Shown piece by piece: positions 7,940 through 16,352 of a stretch of DNA of 28,943 bases (the first letter of the stretch is position 1; the number at the start of each line of letters is the position of its first letter). The notes below the pieces were generated by a model. It did no database searches, had not been told where the DNA came from, and saw only the letters and a list, made by a program, of their open reading frames with translations. The position numbers and the translations under genes are program-made. The stretch comes from JAGHBT01 sp035311885 (GTDB taxonomy: Bacteria; Krumholzibacteriota; Krumholzibacteriia; Krumholzibacteriales; WJIX01), in contig CAZKNG010000024.1 of the NCBI GenBank assembly GCA_964554125.1, forward strand, positions 1-28,943. The letters run 5' to 3'.

Positions 7940-8710
7940 ATGAAAAAGCTGGGCGTATCTGTTATAATTTGCATCTTGTTTCTTTCTGTTTTGTCCGTAG
8001 TTTCAAAATCTGAGAAAATAGATCCTTTCGAGATGAAAAAGGTATTTGAACGATTCCCGAATGTTCAGATAGTGCCGCTGGATAACGGAGAGGCATGGGG
8101 AGTAATGCACGCAGATGTTTATGGAAAGATCTATCTTAAAAGAGCAACAGATGATGGTGGTTGGAGAAGGGAATGGGAACTTACCAGCCTGGGCAGTAAA
8201 ATAAGACGTTTCTTTGTTATTGATCTTGAAGGGGATGGGAAAATCGAAATAGTTGTGGCCACTGCTGGCGGAAAAATCATTGTTTATGAAATGGAGAGTT
8301 ATAATAGTATCTGGGAAAATATAGAGAGTAATTTCAAGGAGATAAAAGCGATCGATATTGCCAATATCGACAAGGATATACAATTTGAAATAGTGGTTTT
8401 AGCTGACAGCCGTATATATATATTTGACGGGTTAAGCAAGAACAGGCAATGGATGAGTGACAGGGAATTTGACGCCGAAAATCTACTTGTTGATAATGTT
8501 GACAGGGATCCGCAGTACGAGATAGTCTTAAACAGCGGTATTGTCATAGACTCGAAATTTCATAATATAGATTTAGAGTGGGGGAAATCGTTCGGTGAGC
8601 GTATAATCGCGTTTGACATGAACAATGACGGCTTCAAGGAGATTATCGGAGAATTCAGCGATTATTCAATCAGGATATTCGATGTTACTGCAAAGAGAGA
8701 GGTGTGGTAA
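7940..8710 (+). CDS. Exported protein with FG-GAP/VCBS-like repeats
   Basis: A 256-residue protein with an N-terminal signal sequence (KK followed by a hydrophobic stretch to about residue 23). At least four repeat units have the pattern D-x-(D/N)-x-D-x-x-x-E-I-V followed by a short beta hairpin ending IYIFDG-like: DLEGDGKIEIVV, DIANIDKDIQFEIVV, VDNVDRDPQYEIV and DMNNDGFKEII. This resembles integrin-alpha/FG-GAP beta-propeller blades, whose acidic loops often bind Ca2+. Four units are fewer than a normal seven-blade propeller, so it may be a partial or oligomeric propeller. The ATG has GGGAG six bases upstream. I do not recognise a specific function; a cell-surface or periplasmic binding role is inference. 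Confidence 0.7.
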   Translation: MKKLGVSVIICILFLSVLSVVSKSEKIDPFEMKKVFERFPNVQIVPLDNGEAWGVMHADVYGKIYLKRATDDGGWRREWELTSLGSKIRRFFVIDLEGDGKIEIVVATAGGKIIVYEMESYNSIWENIESNFKEIKAIDIANIDKDIQFEIVVLADSRIYIFDGLSKNRQWMSDREFDAENLLVDNVDRDPQYEIVLNSGIVIDSKFHNIDLEWGKSFGERIIAFDMNNDGFKEIIGEFSDYSIRIFDVTAKREVW

Positions 8711-8752
8711 ATACCCAATAGTCCCAATAATTTATTTATCTGTTAAAAAATC

Positions 8753-8782
8753 TTGTAATTATTATAGATTCCATGTTATAAT
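8753..8782 (+). promoter_or_regulatory. Sigma70-like promoter of the tandem secreted-protein genes
   Basis: TTGTAA (8753-8758) and a perfect TATAAT (8777-8782) are separated by 18 bp, with a TG just before the -10 (extended -10). The start of the first secreted-protein gene is about 48 bp downstream. It is inferred from consensus only. Confidence 0.55.
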
Positions 8783-8830
8783 GCGTTTTAATAAGCCAGT
8801 ATTATGATTAAATTGATTAGGAGGGGGGAG

Positions 8831-9535
8831 ATGATAATGAAACGACAGTTAATACTGGGTATAGCTCTACTTGTATTAATTTCAGCACCAGATGCCCAGA
8901 CCACTACTATTTATGATAGCTTTGCCCTGCAAGGGTACGGTTCCTTTATGGATGATAATCCTACCTGGAGCGGAAATCTCACGGCAGGAACCCTTTCACC
9001 CGGGACATTCTGGATGGAGATTGATGATTCATGTTGGCCGGCTGACGATCCGGGAACACCTGAAAATGAAAGGTGGGATTATATTTTCAGCAATTATTTT
9101 TCTTACAATGATACAGAAGGAGCTGAATGCTGGGACGCCTTTTTCCCCAATACCGACCTCGGCGACTCGTGGATTGAATGGCGTTTTATGCTGGACAATG
9201 GAGATATAATAGGAGGTACAAGCGGAAGATTTATTGTTACTGTTCAGGATTTAAATGCGAATGGAATTATGGAAGACAGTGAATATCAGAATAAGGTCTG
9301 TTCGGGCACTCTAATCTCGTGGATTAATTTCGGTGCCGGAAGTTATGCGGGTTTCTGTGGCGATGGAAGTTTTTCAGGACAGCTGAATGTTACAGATCAA
9401 TCCACAATGGAAGAAGAATTATACGTTCCTTCTCCTACATGGGCTACAGGGATGATGACTATGACAGATGAGGGGTGTTCAACTGCGACGGAGAATTCAT
9501 CGTGGGGGGCTATAAAGTCACTGTACAAGGAATAA
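8831..9535 (+). CDS. Secreted protein of unknown function, EF-hand-like loop, tandem paralogue 1
   Basis: I do not recognise this 234-residue family. It has a clear signal peptide (MIMKRQLILGIALLVLIS...). The body is rich in Trp, aromatic residues and Asp/Gly, as in an all-beta extracellular domain. Residues 140-151 (DLNANGIMEDSE) fit a canonical EF-hand or dockerin-type calcium loop. It shares an ordered set of motifs with the next gene: W-M-E-I-D-D-S-x-W-P, R-W-x-Y-I-F-x-N-Y-x-S-Y, F-C-G-D-G and S-W-G-A-I-K-S at the C-terminus. The start at 8831 has AGGAGG six bases upstream; an upstream in-frame ATG at 8804 lacks a site. It is probably co-transcribed with the paralogue 49 nt downstream. 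Confidence 0.75.
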   Translation: MIMKRQLILGIALLVLISAPDAQTTTIYDSFALQGYGSFMDDNPTWSGNLTAGTLSPGTFWMEIDDSCWPADDPGTPENERWDYIFSNYFSYNDTEGAECWDAFFPNTDLGDSWIEWRFMLDNGDIIGGTSGRFIVTVQDLNANGIMEDSEYQNKVCSGTLISWINFGAGSYAGFCGDGSFSGQLNVTDQSTMEEELYVPSPTWATGMMTMTDEGCSTATENSSWGAIKSLYKE

Positions 9536-9584
9536 TTATGATTTATAAGTCTATAATTTATTTTCAAGAGGGGAGAGAAATCTA

Positions 9585-10253
9585 ATGAAGACAAGTATGA
9601 TAATGATTGTATGCCTGCTGTTTGCGACTACTCTGTTGCCCGTGGGGCTTTCGGCCCAGGCCTGGCCCGATTCACTTGATCTTGTATTCGGATTTGACGG
9701 AACCGGGAATATGGTCACCATGTCACCCCCGGTATACTCAGGCAATATAACCGGCGGTTCTGCCGAATTATCAGGCGGTACGTGGATGGTGGAGATAGAT
9801 GATTCACAATGGCCGGATATCAGCGATTATGAAACCAGATGGAACTATATCTTCGATAATTATTACAGCTATACCGGGACAGGATGGGAGGCTGTTTTTA
9901 ATGGCGATAACCTTCCCGAAAAACCTCATTGGGAGATTAATACCTCAAACGGAAGCATGTACGGCACGCTTGTATTGTCAGTGGTAATGAGTGATTGCGA
10001 TATGGATGGTGTGCTTGATATCGAAGACAGGCAGAGTGGAAGTTTCTCCGGAACTATGATGGTTATGAAATATGGAACCGGTTATTTCTCAAAATATTGC
10101 GGTGACGGCGCTTACAACGGCTCTTTCAATAATTCAGACCCCGCGAACTTTGCTGATGATTTTGTATGGGGTAACGGAGCTCTTTATTTGATTGATTGCT
10201 CAATTGGCACCGAGGAAATAAGCTGGGGTGCCGTTAAGTCAATGAACAGATAG
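9585..10253 (+). CDS. Secreted protein of unknown function, EF-hand-like loop, tandem paralogue 2
   Basis: A 222-residue exported protein and clear paralogue of the preceding gene. The signal peptide ends near GLSAQA (residues 21-26), a good AxA-type cleavage site. Shared motifs in the same order are W-M-V-E-I-D-D-S-x-W-P, R-W-N-Y-I-F-D-N-Y-Y-S-Y, W-E-A-V-F, Y-C-G-D-G-A-Y and S-W-G-A-V-K-S. Residues 137-148 (DCDMDGVLDIED) form an EF-hand-like acidic loop at the position equivalent to that of paralogue 1. The loops align although flanking residues differ, which suggests the calcium site is under selection. The start has GGGGAG nine bases upstream. The function is unknown. Confidence 0.75.
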   Translation: MKTSMIMIVCLLFATTLLPVGLSAQAWPDSLDLVFGFDGTGNMVTMSPPVYSGNITGGSAELSGGTWMVEIDDSQWPDISDYETRWNYIFDNYYSYTGTGWEAVFNGDNLPEKPHWEINTSNGSMYGTLVLSVVMSDCDMDGVLDIEDRQSGSFSGTMMVMKYGTGYFSKYCGDGAYNGSFNNSDPANFADDFVWGNGALYLIDCSIGTEEISWGAVKSMNR

Positions 10254-10342
10254 GTTGATATATTTCTTTCAGCCATTAATATTTCTAATCACTAGTGGCG
10301 ATTGATCTTAGCTTGTGTTTTCAGTTTTCGAGAAGCCTAGTT

Positions 10343-11005
10343 CTACCTGGGTTGGAACTTGATCGAAATCTTAACCCACATCGCCTCAGGTTCGCCATTG
10401 ACTAACCCGGGGGTAAAACGCATTTTTCTCGCGGCCTGAATAGCCCTTCTGTTAAAACCCTCAGCGGGTAATCCCTCCAGTAATTCTACCTCCATTACTT
10501 TACCCTCTTTACTGACATAGAGATTGAGTATTACCTCTCCGTTGAACCCTTTATCGACACCCTCAGGATATTCAGGCCAGGGAATAAGGATAGGACTTGG
10601 TTTTATTCTGGGATTAGTCTCCTTACCACTGCCGGACTCATCCCCTTTATTTCCTTTTACAGCATTATCCAGCGAAAAATCAATAGGAGGTATCTTATAG
10701 TCAGAGTCAGAACTCTTTTCGGATTCCTTCCTGTCGATCTCAACTACAGGCTTTCTATCGGAATCAGTCTCCTCATCATGATATGTATTGACGACTATAA
10801 AGCGGTTCTCTTCGATATATCTTTTTGAAGAAGAAGCTCCTCTACTTGATCTCCCTATATTTTTTCTTTCAAATACCTCAAGATATTCAGGTTGAAAAAA
10901 AATAATAAAGAGAACATGAGCAACTATTACAGTAAGAAGAATAATCAGCCAGCTTTTAAACCTTCTTCTCGGTTTCATGAATTTATATCGCTTTTTTTCA
11001 GTCAT
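10343..11005 (-). CDS. TonB-family energy transducer-like protein
   Basis: A 220-residue protein with a short basic cytoplasmic N-terminus, one membrane anchor (about 18-37) and a polar linker. A C-terminal TonB domain runs from about residue 145, with GEVILNLYVSKEGKV, EGFNRRAIQAARKMRFTPG and VKISIKFQP at the end. TonB proteins transmit proton-motive energy, via ExbB/ExbD, to outer-membrane receptors. Neither ExbBD nor a receptor is nearby, so this may be one of several TonB-like proteins serving transport or envelope linkage. The start is taken as the ATG at 11005. The longer GTG-started frame from 11086 would begin upstream of the promoter at 11045-11074. The gene is divergent from pgsA. 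Confidence 0.82.
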   Translation of the reverse strand: MTEKKRYKFMKPRRRFKSWLIILLTVIVAHVLFIIFFQPEYLEVFERKNIGRSSRGASSSKRYIEENRFIVVNTYHDEETDSDRKPVVEIDRKESEKSSDSDYKIPPIDFSLDNAVKGNKGDESGSGKETNPRIKPSPILIPWPEYPEGVDKGFNGEVILNLYVSKEGKVMEVELLEGLPAEGFNRRAIQAARKMRFTPGLVNGEPEAMWVKISIKFQPR

Positions 11006-11044
11006 TGCTCTATTGTATAATAATAAAGTAGAGATATCACTGTA

Positions 11045-11074
11045 ATTGTAATCAAGAATAATATATACTTTCAA
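11045..11074 (-). promoter_or_regulatory. Sigma70-like promoter of the TonB-like gene
   Basis: Read on the minus strand, TTGAAA (11074-11069) and TACAAT (11050-11045) each match five of six consensus bases with an 18-bp spacer. Transcription would start about 33 nt before the ATG at 11005, which supports that start over the upstream GTG. Confidence 0.5.
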
Positions 11075-11113
11075 CTGAAAGTCCACAATGTTGTTAAGTT
11101 AAGGAATGGATCT

Positions 11114-11743
11114 ATGGCAATTATTTCACGCGATGATTTTACTGTCCCGAACTTCCTTACAGTTTTAAGGATAGTAGCAGCTCTTTTTGCCGCTGTTTTA
11201 TTCATTACGCAGAGGGAAGAGGGGATTGCGGCTTTGATGTGTATAGGAGCCGGTATTCTTGATTACTTTGATGGATGGTACGCGAGGAAATATCATCAAA
11301 CATCAAAACTGGGTGCTCATCTGGACCCCTTCGCTGATAAGATTCTGATATCTGTAATATTTATTTTTCTTGCCCTGGAGCTTCACTGGTCGTGGTTTTC
11401 ACTTTTCGTTTCTATAATTCTACTTAGAGAGATGACTATTACTGTTTACAGAAGAATAATAAGAAAAAAATACGGACGATTCATCAAAGCCAACATCTTT
11501 GGTAAAATCAAAACAACTGTGCAGTCGATTGTGGGTGACGCGATGTTGTTTTATATTTTTGTTATTGAAGCGGACCCCTCAAGTCACAGTGTAGTAATAT
11601 TTATTTCAATGCTGATTACACTTTTTGTTACAGTTGATTCAGGTATCCGGTATATTCTTCCCAGTTGTTCAGACGGTAAAAAAAAATCGCTGACTGAAAG
11701 GATATATCAATGGATTCTTGGTTTAGGAGAGAGTAAAGTCTGA
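11114..11743 (+). CDS. pgsA: CDP-diacylglycerol--glycerol-3-phosphate 3-phosphatidyltransferase (CDP-alcohol phosphatidyltransferase)
   Basis: A 209-residue inner-membrane enzyme of the CDP-alcohol phosphotransferase family, most likely making phosphatidylglycerophosphate for phosphatidylglycerol and cardiolipin. The family signature D-x2-D-G-x2-A-R-x8-G-x3-D-x3-D is intact: Asp50, Asp53, Gly54, Ala57, Arg58, Gly67, Asp71 and Asp75. The N-terminus VPNFLTVLRIVAA is typical of PgsA. Several transmembrane helices follow. The family also includes phosphatidylserine, phosphatidylinositol and cardiolipin synthases, so the exact acceptor alcohol is inferred from the N-terminus and length. The nitroreductase gene follows after 30 nt. 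Confidence 0.85.
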   Translation: MAIISRDDFTVPNFLTVLRIVAALFAAVLFITQREEGIAALMCIGAGILDYFDGWYARKYHQTSKLGAHLDPFADKILISVIFIFLALELHWSWFSLFVSIILLREMTITVYRRIIRKKYGRFIKANIFGKIKTTVQSIVGDAMLFYIFVIEADPSSHSVVIFISMLITLFVTVDSGIRYILPSCSDGKKKSLTERIYQWILGLGESKV

Positions 11744-11773
11744 AAGTTAGAATTAATGCCGGGAGGTTATATT

Positions 11774-12298
11774 TTGGATTTTTATGAAACCGTGGAGAAC
11801 AGGGTAAGCACAAGAAAGTACAAATCGGATCCGGTACCGGATGAGATTCTAAAGAGAATACTCGAAGCAGCCAGGCTCGCTCCATCGGGCAAGAACGGTC
11901 AGCCCTGGAGGTATATAATTGTAAGAGATGATCAAGTCAGGAAGAAACTTGTTGAAGCCTGCAAAGGCCAAAGGTTCATATACGAAGCTCCCGTAACGGT
12001 CGTAGCCTGCGGCTATGAAAGCAAAGCTTATAAAAAAATGGGAGGATACTGGAACAGCCTGCCTGTCGATATCGGAATATCATTAGAACACTTAATGCTT
12101 GCCGCTGAAGTTGAGGGGCTGGGAACATGCTGGATAGGGGCTTTTATAGAGGAGGATGTAAGAGAGTTGCTTGATATACCTGAAGAGGTTAAAATCGTTG
12201 CGCTTACACCTCTTGGATATCCCGATTGCGAAAAAAGCTTTAAATCCAGAAAAAGCATAGATGAATTTGTGATGTATGATAAGTGGCAGGATGAATAA
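11774..12298 (+). CDS. Nitroreductase-family FMN oxidoreductase
   Basis: A 174-residue flavoenzyme of the nitroreductase superfamily, expected to be a homodimer using FMN and NAD(P)H. Its physiological substrate is unknown. Signatures are R-V-S-T-R-K-Y at the N-terminus (FMN phosphate contacts), APSGKNGQPW, the GTCWIGAF segment, and TPLGYPD near the C-terminus. The start is best placed at TTG 11774, six bases after GGGAGGT (11761-11767). An in-frame ATG at 11756 would lie upstream of that ribosome site and has none of its own. Its position close behind pgsA suggests co-transcription without an obvious shared pathway. Confidence 0.85.
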   Translation: MDFYETVENRVSTRKYKSDPVPDEILKRILEAARLAPSGKNGQPWRYIIVRDDQVRKKLVEACKGQRFIYEAPVTVVACGYESKAYKKMGGYWNSLPVDIGISLEHLMLAAEVEGLGTCWIGAFIEEDVRELLDIPEEVKIVALTPLGYPDCEKSFKSRKSIDEFVMYDKWQDE

Positions 12299-12447
12299 CT
12301 CAGATTCAGCTGTTCACCATATCTGAATATCTGATCAGAATGATATTATCAAATCATCCGTTGTTCTGTTATGCAATCTCATTGGTACTCTTTTTGCTTT
12401 TATTTTCAAAATATCTACTGTGAAATTAAATAAAATGAAAGATTAAA

Positions 12448-13908
12448 ATGATTGATAGATCTGTTAAATCGGTTCCTGAGGGTTTACGTAAGCTCGAACA
12501 GTTTGTCTTTGGAATATCAGATCTTTTTTTTCATGTCAGATTATATCGGCCCGGCCATAATTTTACCCGGAAACTATACAGAAAGATGCATCTGAATCTA
12601 CAGGCCATTATTGGAAGAAGGAGCAACATAGTATTCAGAGTTATAGGTGGTTCAATATACTATATGAATTTCAGAATTGATGTTGAGAAAAGATATTGTA
12701 AGGGCATAAATTTATTCAGAGAAGCGATTGAAAAGATGTCGATCCGTGAAATCGAAATAAAAGCTGATATAGAGCAAGAAGAGATAAAGGCGTTTTTGGA
12801 AATCTGCCTGGCGGCTGTGGAAAGGGATAAAGAGACTGATTTAGGCAGTAAATGGAGGACCATACGCAATATCATAATACGAAACACAAATAAGAAGAGG
12901 GTCGTTGTACCTTCGAAAACTGTATCATACGCCTATTTTGGGAAGATAGATGCAAATGACTATAATACGAGAGTTGATGTAAAAGGTGAAATAGGAGAAG
13001 TTTTAACTGAATTGAACAAATTGGAAGGATCCCAGAGAAGTGTGGCAGGAAAGAAAGTATTGAAACTTATAAGCGAGTTTGACAGAGATTATTATGCTAT
13101 TCTTCTTCTTAAATCGCTTAAATCGTTCGATACTTACACATTTAATCATTCTGTGAATGTAGCTGTTATTTCAGCTGCAATTGCTTCGCGGTCAGGATTT
13201 TCTGGTGATATGATCAGTACTATAGGACTCGCCGGTTTACTGCACGATGTAGGGAAGCTTTGTATTCCAAAAGATATTCTTCACAAACCCGGAGGATTGA
13301 CGCCTACAGAGTGGCAGTATGTGAAGAGGCATCCGGCTGAAGGTGCTAAAATATTAAGAGAAGAGGGTGGTTGTTCTTATGTTCAGAGGGTGGCTTATGA
13401 ACATCATATCGGCTTCAATATGAGCGGTTATCCAAATACGGGTAAAAATCGAAAATTACTGGATGCTTCTTACATAGTGCAGATAGCTGATACCTATGAC
13501 GCACTAACCACTAAAAGGCCCTACAGAAAACAATTGAATCCCTTCGAGGCGGTTAGATTTATGCAGAATATGCGTGGAGAAGAGTTCCATCCCCATTTTA
13601 TAGATATATTCATGACTGTACTTGGAAATTTACCGATTGGAAAACTGGTCCAACTTGATAATGATGAAACGGCGGTTATTGTTGATACAGATGACTGTAA
13701 CGGCAATTTGCCGAGCGTACGAGTTATTCGGGATTCAAGCGGATTTGAAGTTAGTACAAACACTCTCGTCGATTTAAACGAAAAAAACCCAAAGACGGGA
13801 AAATATTCCCGATATATAAAGAATGTCTTAGATACCCCCTTCAGGGATATAGATATAGGTAAATACACACATGGCAAAAGATCATATCAGCCTGATATAA
13901 AAGACTGA
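12448..13908 (+). CDS. HD-GYP domain protein, likely cyclic-di-GMP phosphodiesterase
   Basis: A 486-residue cytoplasmic protein. Residues 1-150 form an N-terminal domain seen with other HD-GYP proteins (YRPGHN near 33-38, then IVFRVIGGSIYYMN). The HD-GYP domain spans about 200-420, with H266-D267 in LLHDVGK, H295 in the KRHP segment, H319-H320, GYP at 327-329, and the QIADTYDALTTKRPYR segment. The metal ligands and the GYP triad are present, so cyclic-di-GMP hydrolysis is plausible. The C-terminal 70 residues (GKLVQLDNDETAVIV...) form a small beta domain usual in this group. There is no receiver or membrane anchor, so the input probably enters through the N-terminal domain. The ribosome site is weak (GAAAG). 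Confidence 0.85.
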   Translation: MIDRSVKSVPEGLRKLEQFVFGISDLFFHVRLYRPGHNFTRKLYRKMHLNLQAIIGRRSNIVFRVIGGSIYYMNFRIDVEKRYCKGINLFREAIEKMSIREIEIKADIEQEEIKAFLEICLAAVERDKETDLGSKWRTIRNIIIRNTNKKRVVVPSKTVSYAYFGKIDANDYNTRVDVKGEIGEVLTELNKLEGSQRSVAGKKVLKLISEFDRDYYAILLLKSLKSFDTYTFNHSVNVAVISAAIASRSGFSGDMISTIGLAGLLHDVGKLCIPKDILHKPGGLTPTEWQYVKRHPAEGAKILREEGGCSYVQRVAYEHHIGFNMSGYPNTGKNRKLLDASYIVQIADTYDALTTKRPYRKQLNPFEAVRFMQNMRGEEFHPHFIDIFMTVLGNLPIGKLVQLDNDETAVIVDTDDCNGNLPSVRVIRDSSGFEVSTNTLVDLNEKNPKTGKYSRYIKNVLDTPFRDIDIGKYTHGKRSYQPDIKD

Positions 13909-13945
13909 AAGATTTTTTGATCTGTGGATTCGAACAAATTATCTT

Positions 13946-14347
13946 CTATATTTTATTCGGTAATCCTATCTGTTCTATCCGGCCGAAGATAGAGCAGGTG
14001 AACGCAATATCTTCAAGGGTTGTATGGATGATCAATTCAATCGATTTTGACTTTTGAACCGGACTACCTGATGTTCTGGCAATATAACTGGCGCCGTCAG
14101 TGGCAACGCACCAGCCCATTGGCGCGAATACATCCTCAATAGATTCATCGGCATCGATTATTTTAACTCCGTAAATATCATCACCGTAGGAAGTTATGTT
14201 AACTTTTACTAAAAAATTACCATTTTCCATCGGAGTAACCGATTTATTTACCTTATAGGGGCTGGAAAAGGCGGGGGAGCTGAGCAGAGTCCCCATACTC
14301 ACAATTAGGAATACTGAAACCAAGAATTTACAATAGCGCAGCTTCAT
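13946..14347 (-). CDS. Small exported protein of unknown function
   Basis: A 133-residue protein with a signal peptide (basic MKLRYCK, hydrophobic core, SSPAFS cleavage region near residues 24-29). The mature part, about 100 residues, looks beta-rich: KSVTPMENGNFLVKVNITSYGDDIYG, then APMGWCVATDGASYIARTSG, ending in a lipophilic segment with one Cys. I recognise no family. The ribosome site AGGAG lies seven bases before the ATG, and a strong promoter sits about 80-110 bp upstream, so it is probably a real, separately transcribed gene. It is convergent with the HD-GYP gene. Confidence 0.65.
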   Translation of the reverse strand: MKLRYCKFLVSVFLIVSMGTLLSSPAFSSPYKVNKSVTPMENGNFLVKVNITSYGDDIYGVKIIDADESIEDVFAPMGWCVATDGASYIARTSGSPVQKSKSIELIIHTTLEDIAFTCSIFGRIEQIGLPNKI

Positions 14348-14425
14348 GCTGTTTCTCCTGTCATAGGTGTAGTAGCAAGTTGATTTAGATTCAATGCATA
14401 TACATTAATTATGCTATGCACTTTT

Positions 14426-14455
14426 ATTATATCATAAAACAGGTGTTTTTGTCGA
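14426..14455 (-). promoter_or_regulatory. Strong sigma70-like promoter of the small exported-protein gene
   Basis: On the minus strand, TCGACA (14455-14450, five of six) and TATAAT (14431-14426, six of six) have an 18-bp spacer. This is one of the best consensus promoters in the window. The leader to the ATG at 14347 would be about 70 nt. Confidence 0.65.
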
Positions 14456-14516
14456 GGGTGTATGAAGCTATATTACGGGTATCGTTCTTACAATATGGAG
14501 ACAGTTTCTAAAACGA

Positions 14517-16352
14517 TTACATCATCTCAGATTCCAGATATTCTTCCAGAGAGCTTTCCTCACCATGTAAATATTCGATCAAAGATGTTATTGTAAAAAG
14601 ATGTTCGAAACCGGTTTTATCGATTCTATCGATATTCTTTACTGTTTCTTCAGGGGATATATAATCAGAGAGTGCCCCGCAAGTTTCGAGTTGTCTCTTA
14701 AAACAATTCATAACATTTGAATCTTCACTGTATGGGCTTACTCTTCTGCCAAAATTATGTCTGTAATGAACGAAGTGTCTGATTTTAGCAGGCATCGCGA
14801 AATAGATTCTCCTCAGGGCGCAATATAACTTGAGTTTTTCTGAAGTAATCGGAAAGTTCCATTTGGCGTTGTTTATAGCTGCAGCCTCGGGGGATAACTT
14901 TACCATTAATTTCCTGTATAATTTGAAATTCTGCTTCAGTGTGTCGGGGATATTCATAGAATAGGTAAAAAATGGAATAGAATAATATGGAGTTACCGGA
15001 TAGAGATAAGATCTGTTTCTATCCTCGCCCTGGAAATTCCAACCGGGGCACCGTTCAGAGAATAGAAATTGAAGATATTTCATTTTCATATCTTTTTCAC
15101 AATATTTGAGAAGATGCTCTTTAAGCCTTGATATGAACTCGGATTTATAACTACCCGTTATGTCAGAGACGACATCGAGAGGTATCATACTGTTATGTGC
15201 AATTAAGTATTTTATGAGATGATCTATGTTATGTATATTGCCAACAGGTCTTATATCCCTAAGCACTTTATCTCCGCCTTCTCCCGAAAAGAAGGTAATT
15301 TCGCTGCCGTAAGTATCCATTATTCTTTTGAGAAGGGGAACAGAGAAACTCTGGCCCAGATAATTCATTCCGGTTTTTATATTTAAAAGCTCGAGAATAT
15401 CTTTGCCTGTGGCCGGTTTCGCGTGAAAAAGCTCCCAGCCGACATCTAATGTATCGGCAACATCTTTAGCGTATTTAATGTCCGGCTCAAAAAGTTTGAA
15501 GTAATCCAGAAATGTCACGGTGTCAAAGGCCGCATTGAGGTTACTTAAACAGATCGATACAGTTCTCGAATCGAGCCCGCCGCTAAGGGCTAGAAGATTA
15601 TTGCGTGTACTGTCAATTCTTCTATCTGTTGCATCCGTCAGTAATCCCGCGAGATTGTCGGCGTGTTTGTCGATTCCAGCTACATTGTATTTCTTATCTT
15701 CGAAGTTAAAAGTTGTGACTCTTTCAATTTCAGGTGAGGCTGCTTTATCTGCCATCTTTATTACAGTGCCCCCTTTGAACTGCAATGTCTTCCTGAAAAG
15801 TGTTTTTTCACCGAAAGAGTAGCCCAGAAGCAGGTATTCAAAAATCGAATCGTGATTAAAATCAGCAGTTTCTGTAAGCTCAATTATGAAACGAGGCTCT
15901 CTGGAAACCATAATCAGATCGTTATCATAGTAATAATAGATGGGAAGTCTGCAGAGGGGGTCGTTGAATATACAAAATTGATCTGATATTTTATTATATA
16001 AGAATACTACATACTCTCCATCTGTAGTTAGAATCCATTCAGTGATTCTGCTTTTAAAATCTCTTTCCGGATTGAAGATGTAATTTGAAATATTCTTTAA
16101 TTCATTCTCTATTTGCGAGCTGGATTTTCCATATATAACACCGTCAACACAGATCAGTAAAGTTTTGTCCTCAAAGCATCTTACTCGGTAATTTTCATGA
16201 TATGTGGCAGCGAGAAAAAGATTCTCCGTGTGAGAATATATTTTTTTAGTATAGTTGTTATTGTGCAGAAGTTTTTCAATAGCGTTGAAAAGAGAGGGTT
16301 CCTGATTTTCTAGTTTTCCCCTTCGATCAAATATAAGACTTATTCCCGGCAT
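14517..16352 (-). CDS. Asparagine-synthetase-like amidotransferase lacking the glutaminase cysteine
   Basis: A 611-residue protein with the two-domain AsnB layout: an N-terminal Ntn-glutaminase-like domain (1 to about 200) and a C-terminal ATP-pyrophosphatase domain. The PP-loop is intact, SGGLDS at 257-262, and a second AsnB-like motif SGEGGDK lies at 356-362. The N-terminus is Met-Pro-Gly-Ile instead of Met-Cys-Gly-Ile, so the catalytic cysteine is absent and glutamine hydrolysis is not expected. The usual Glu after the GGD motif is Lys362. Such proteins may use ammonia, or an amine or carboxylate within a peptide or antibiotic, as in beta-lactam synthetase or lasso cyclases. No precursor peptide or peptidase gene is nearby, so the substrate is unknown. 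It has its own promoter and runs opposite to the receiver gene. Confidence 0.85.
   Translation of the reverse strand: MPGISLIFDRRGKLENQEPSLFNAIEKLLHNNNYTKKIYSHTENLFLAATYHENYRVRCFEDKTLLICVDGVIYGKSSSQIENELKNISNYIFNPERDFKSRITEWILTTDGEYVVFLYNKISDQFCIFNDPLCRLPIYYYYDNDLIMVSREPRFIIELTETADFNHDSIFEYLLLGYSFGEKTLFRKTLQFKGGTVIKMADKAASPEIERVTTFNFEDKKYNVAGIDKHADNLAGLLTDATDRRIDSTRNNLLALSGGLDSRTVSICLSNLNAAFDTVTFLDYFKLFEPDIKYAKDVADTLDVGWELFHAKPATGKDILELLNIKTGMNYLGQSFSVPLLKRIMDTYGSEITFFSGEGGDKVLRDIRPVGNIHNIDHLIKYLIAHNSMIPLDVVSDITGSYKSEFISRLKEHLLKYCEKDMKMKYLQFLFSERCPGWNFQGEDRNRSYLYPVTPYYSIPFFTYSMNIPDTLKQNFKLYRKLMVKLSPEAAAINNAKWNFPITSEKLKLYCALRRIYFAMPAKIRHFVHYRHNFGRRVSPYSEDSNVMNCFKRQLETCGALSDYISPEETVKNIDRIDKTGFEHLFTITSLIEYLHGEESSLEEYLESEMM

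Noticed and set aside
11006..11086. N-terminal extension of the TonB-like gene from GTG 11086
   Set aside because: The extension lies across a good promoter for the gene and is not TonB-like; the ATG at 11005 is preferred.
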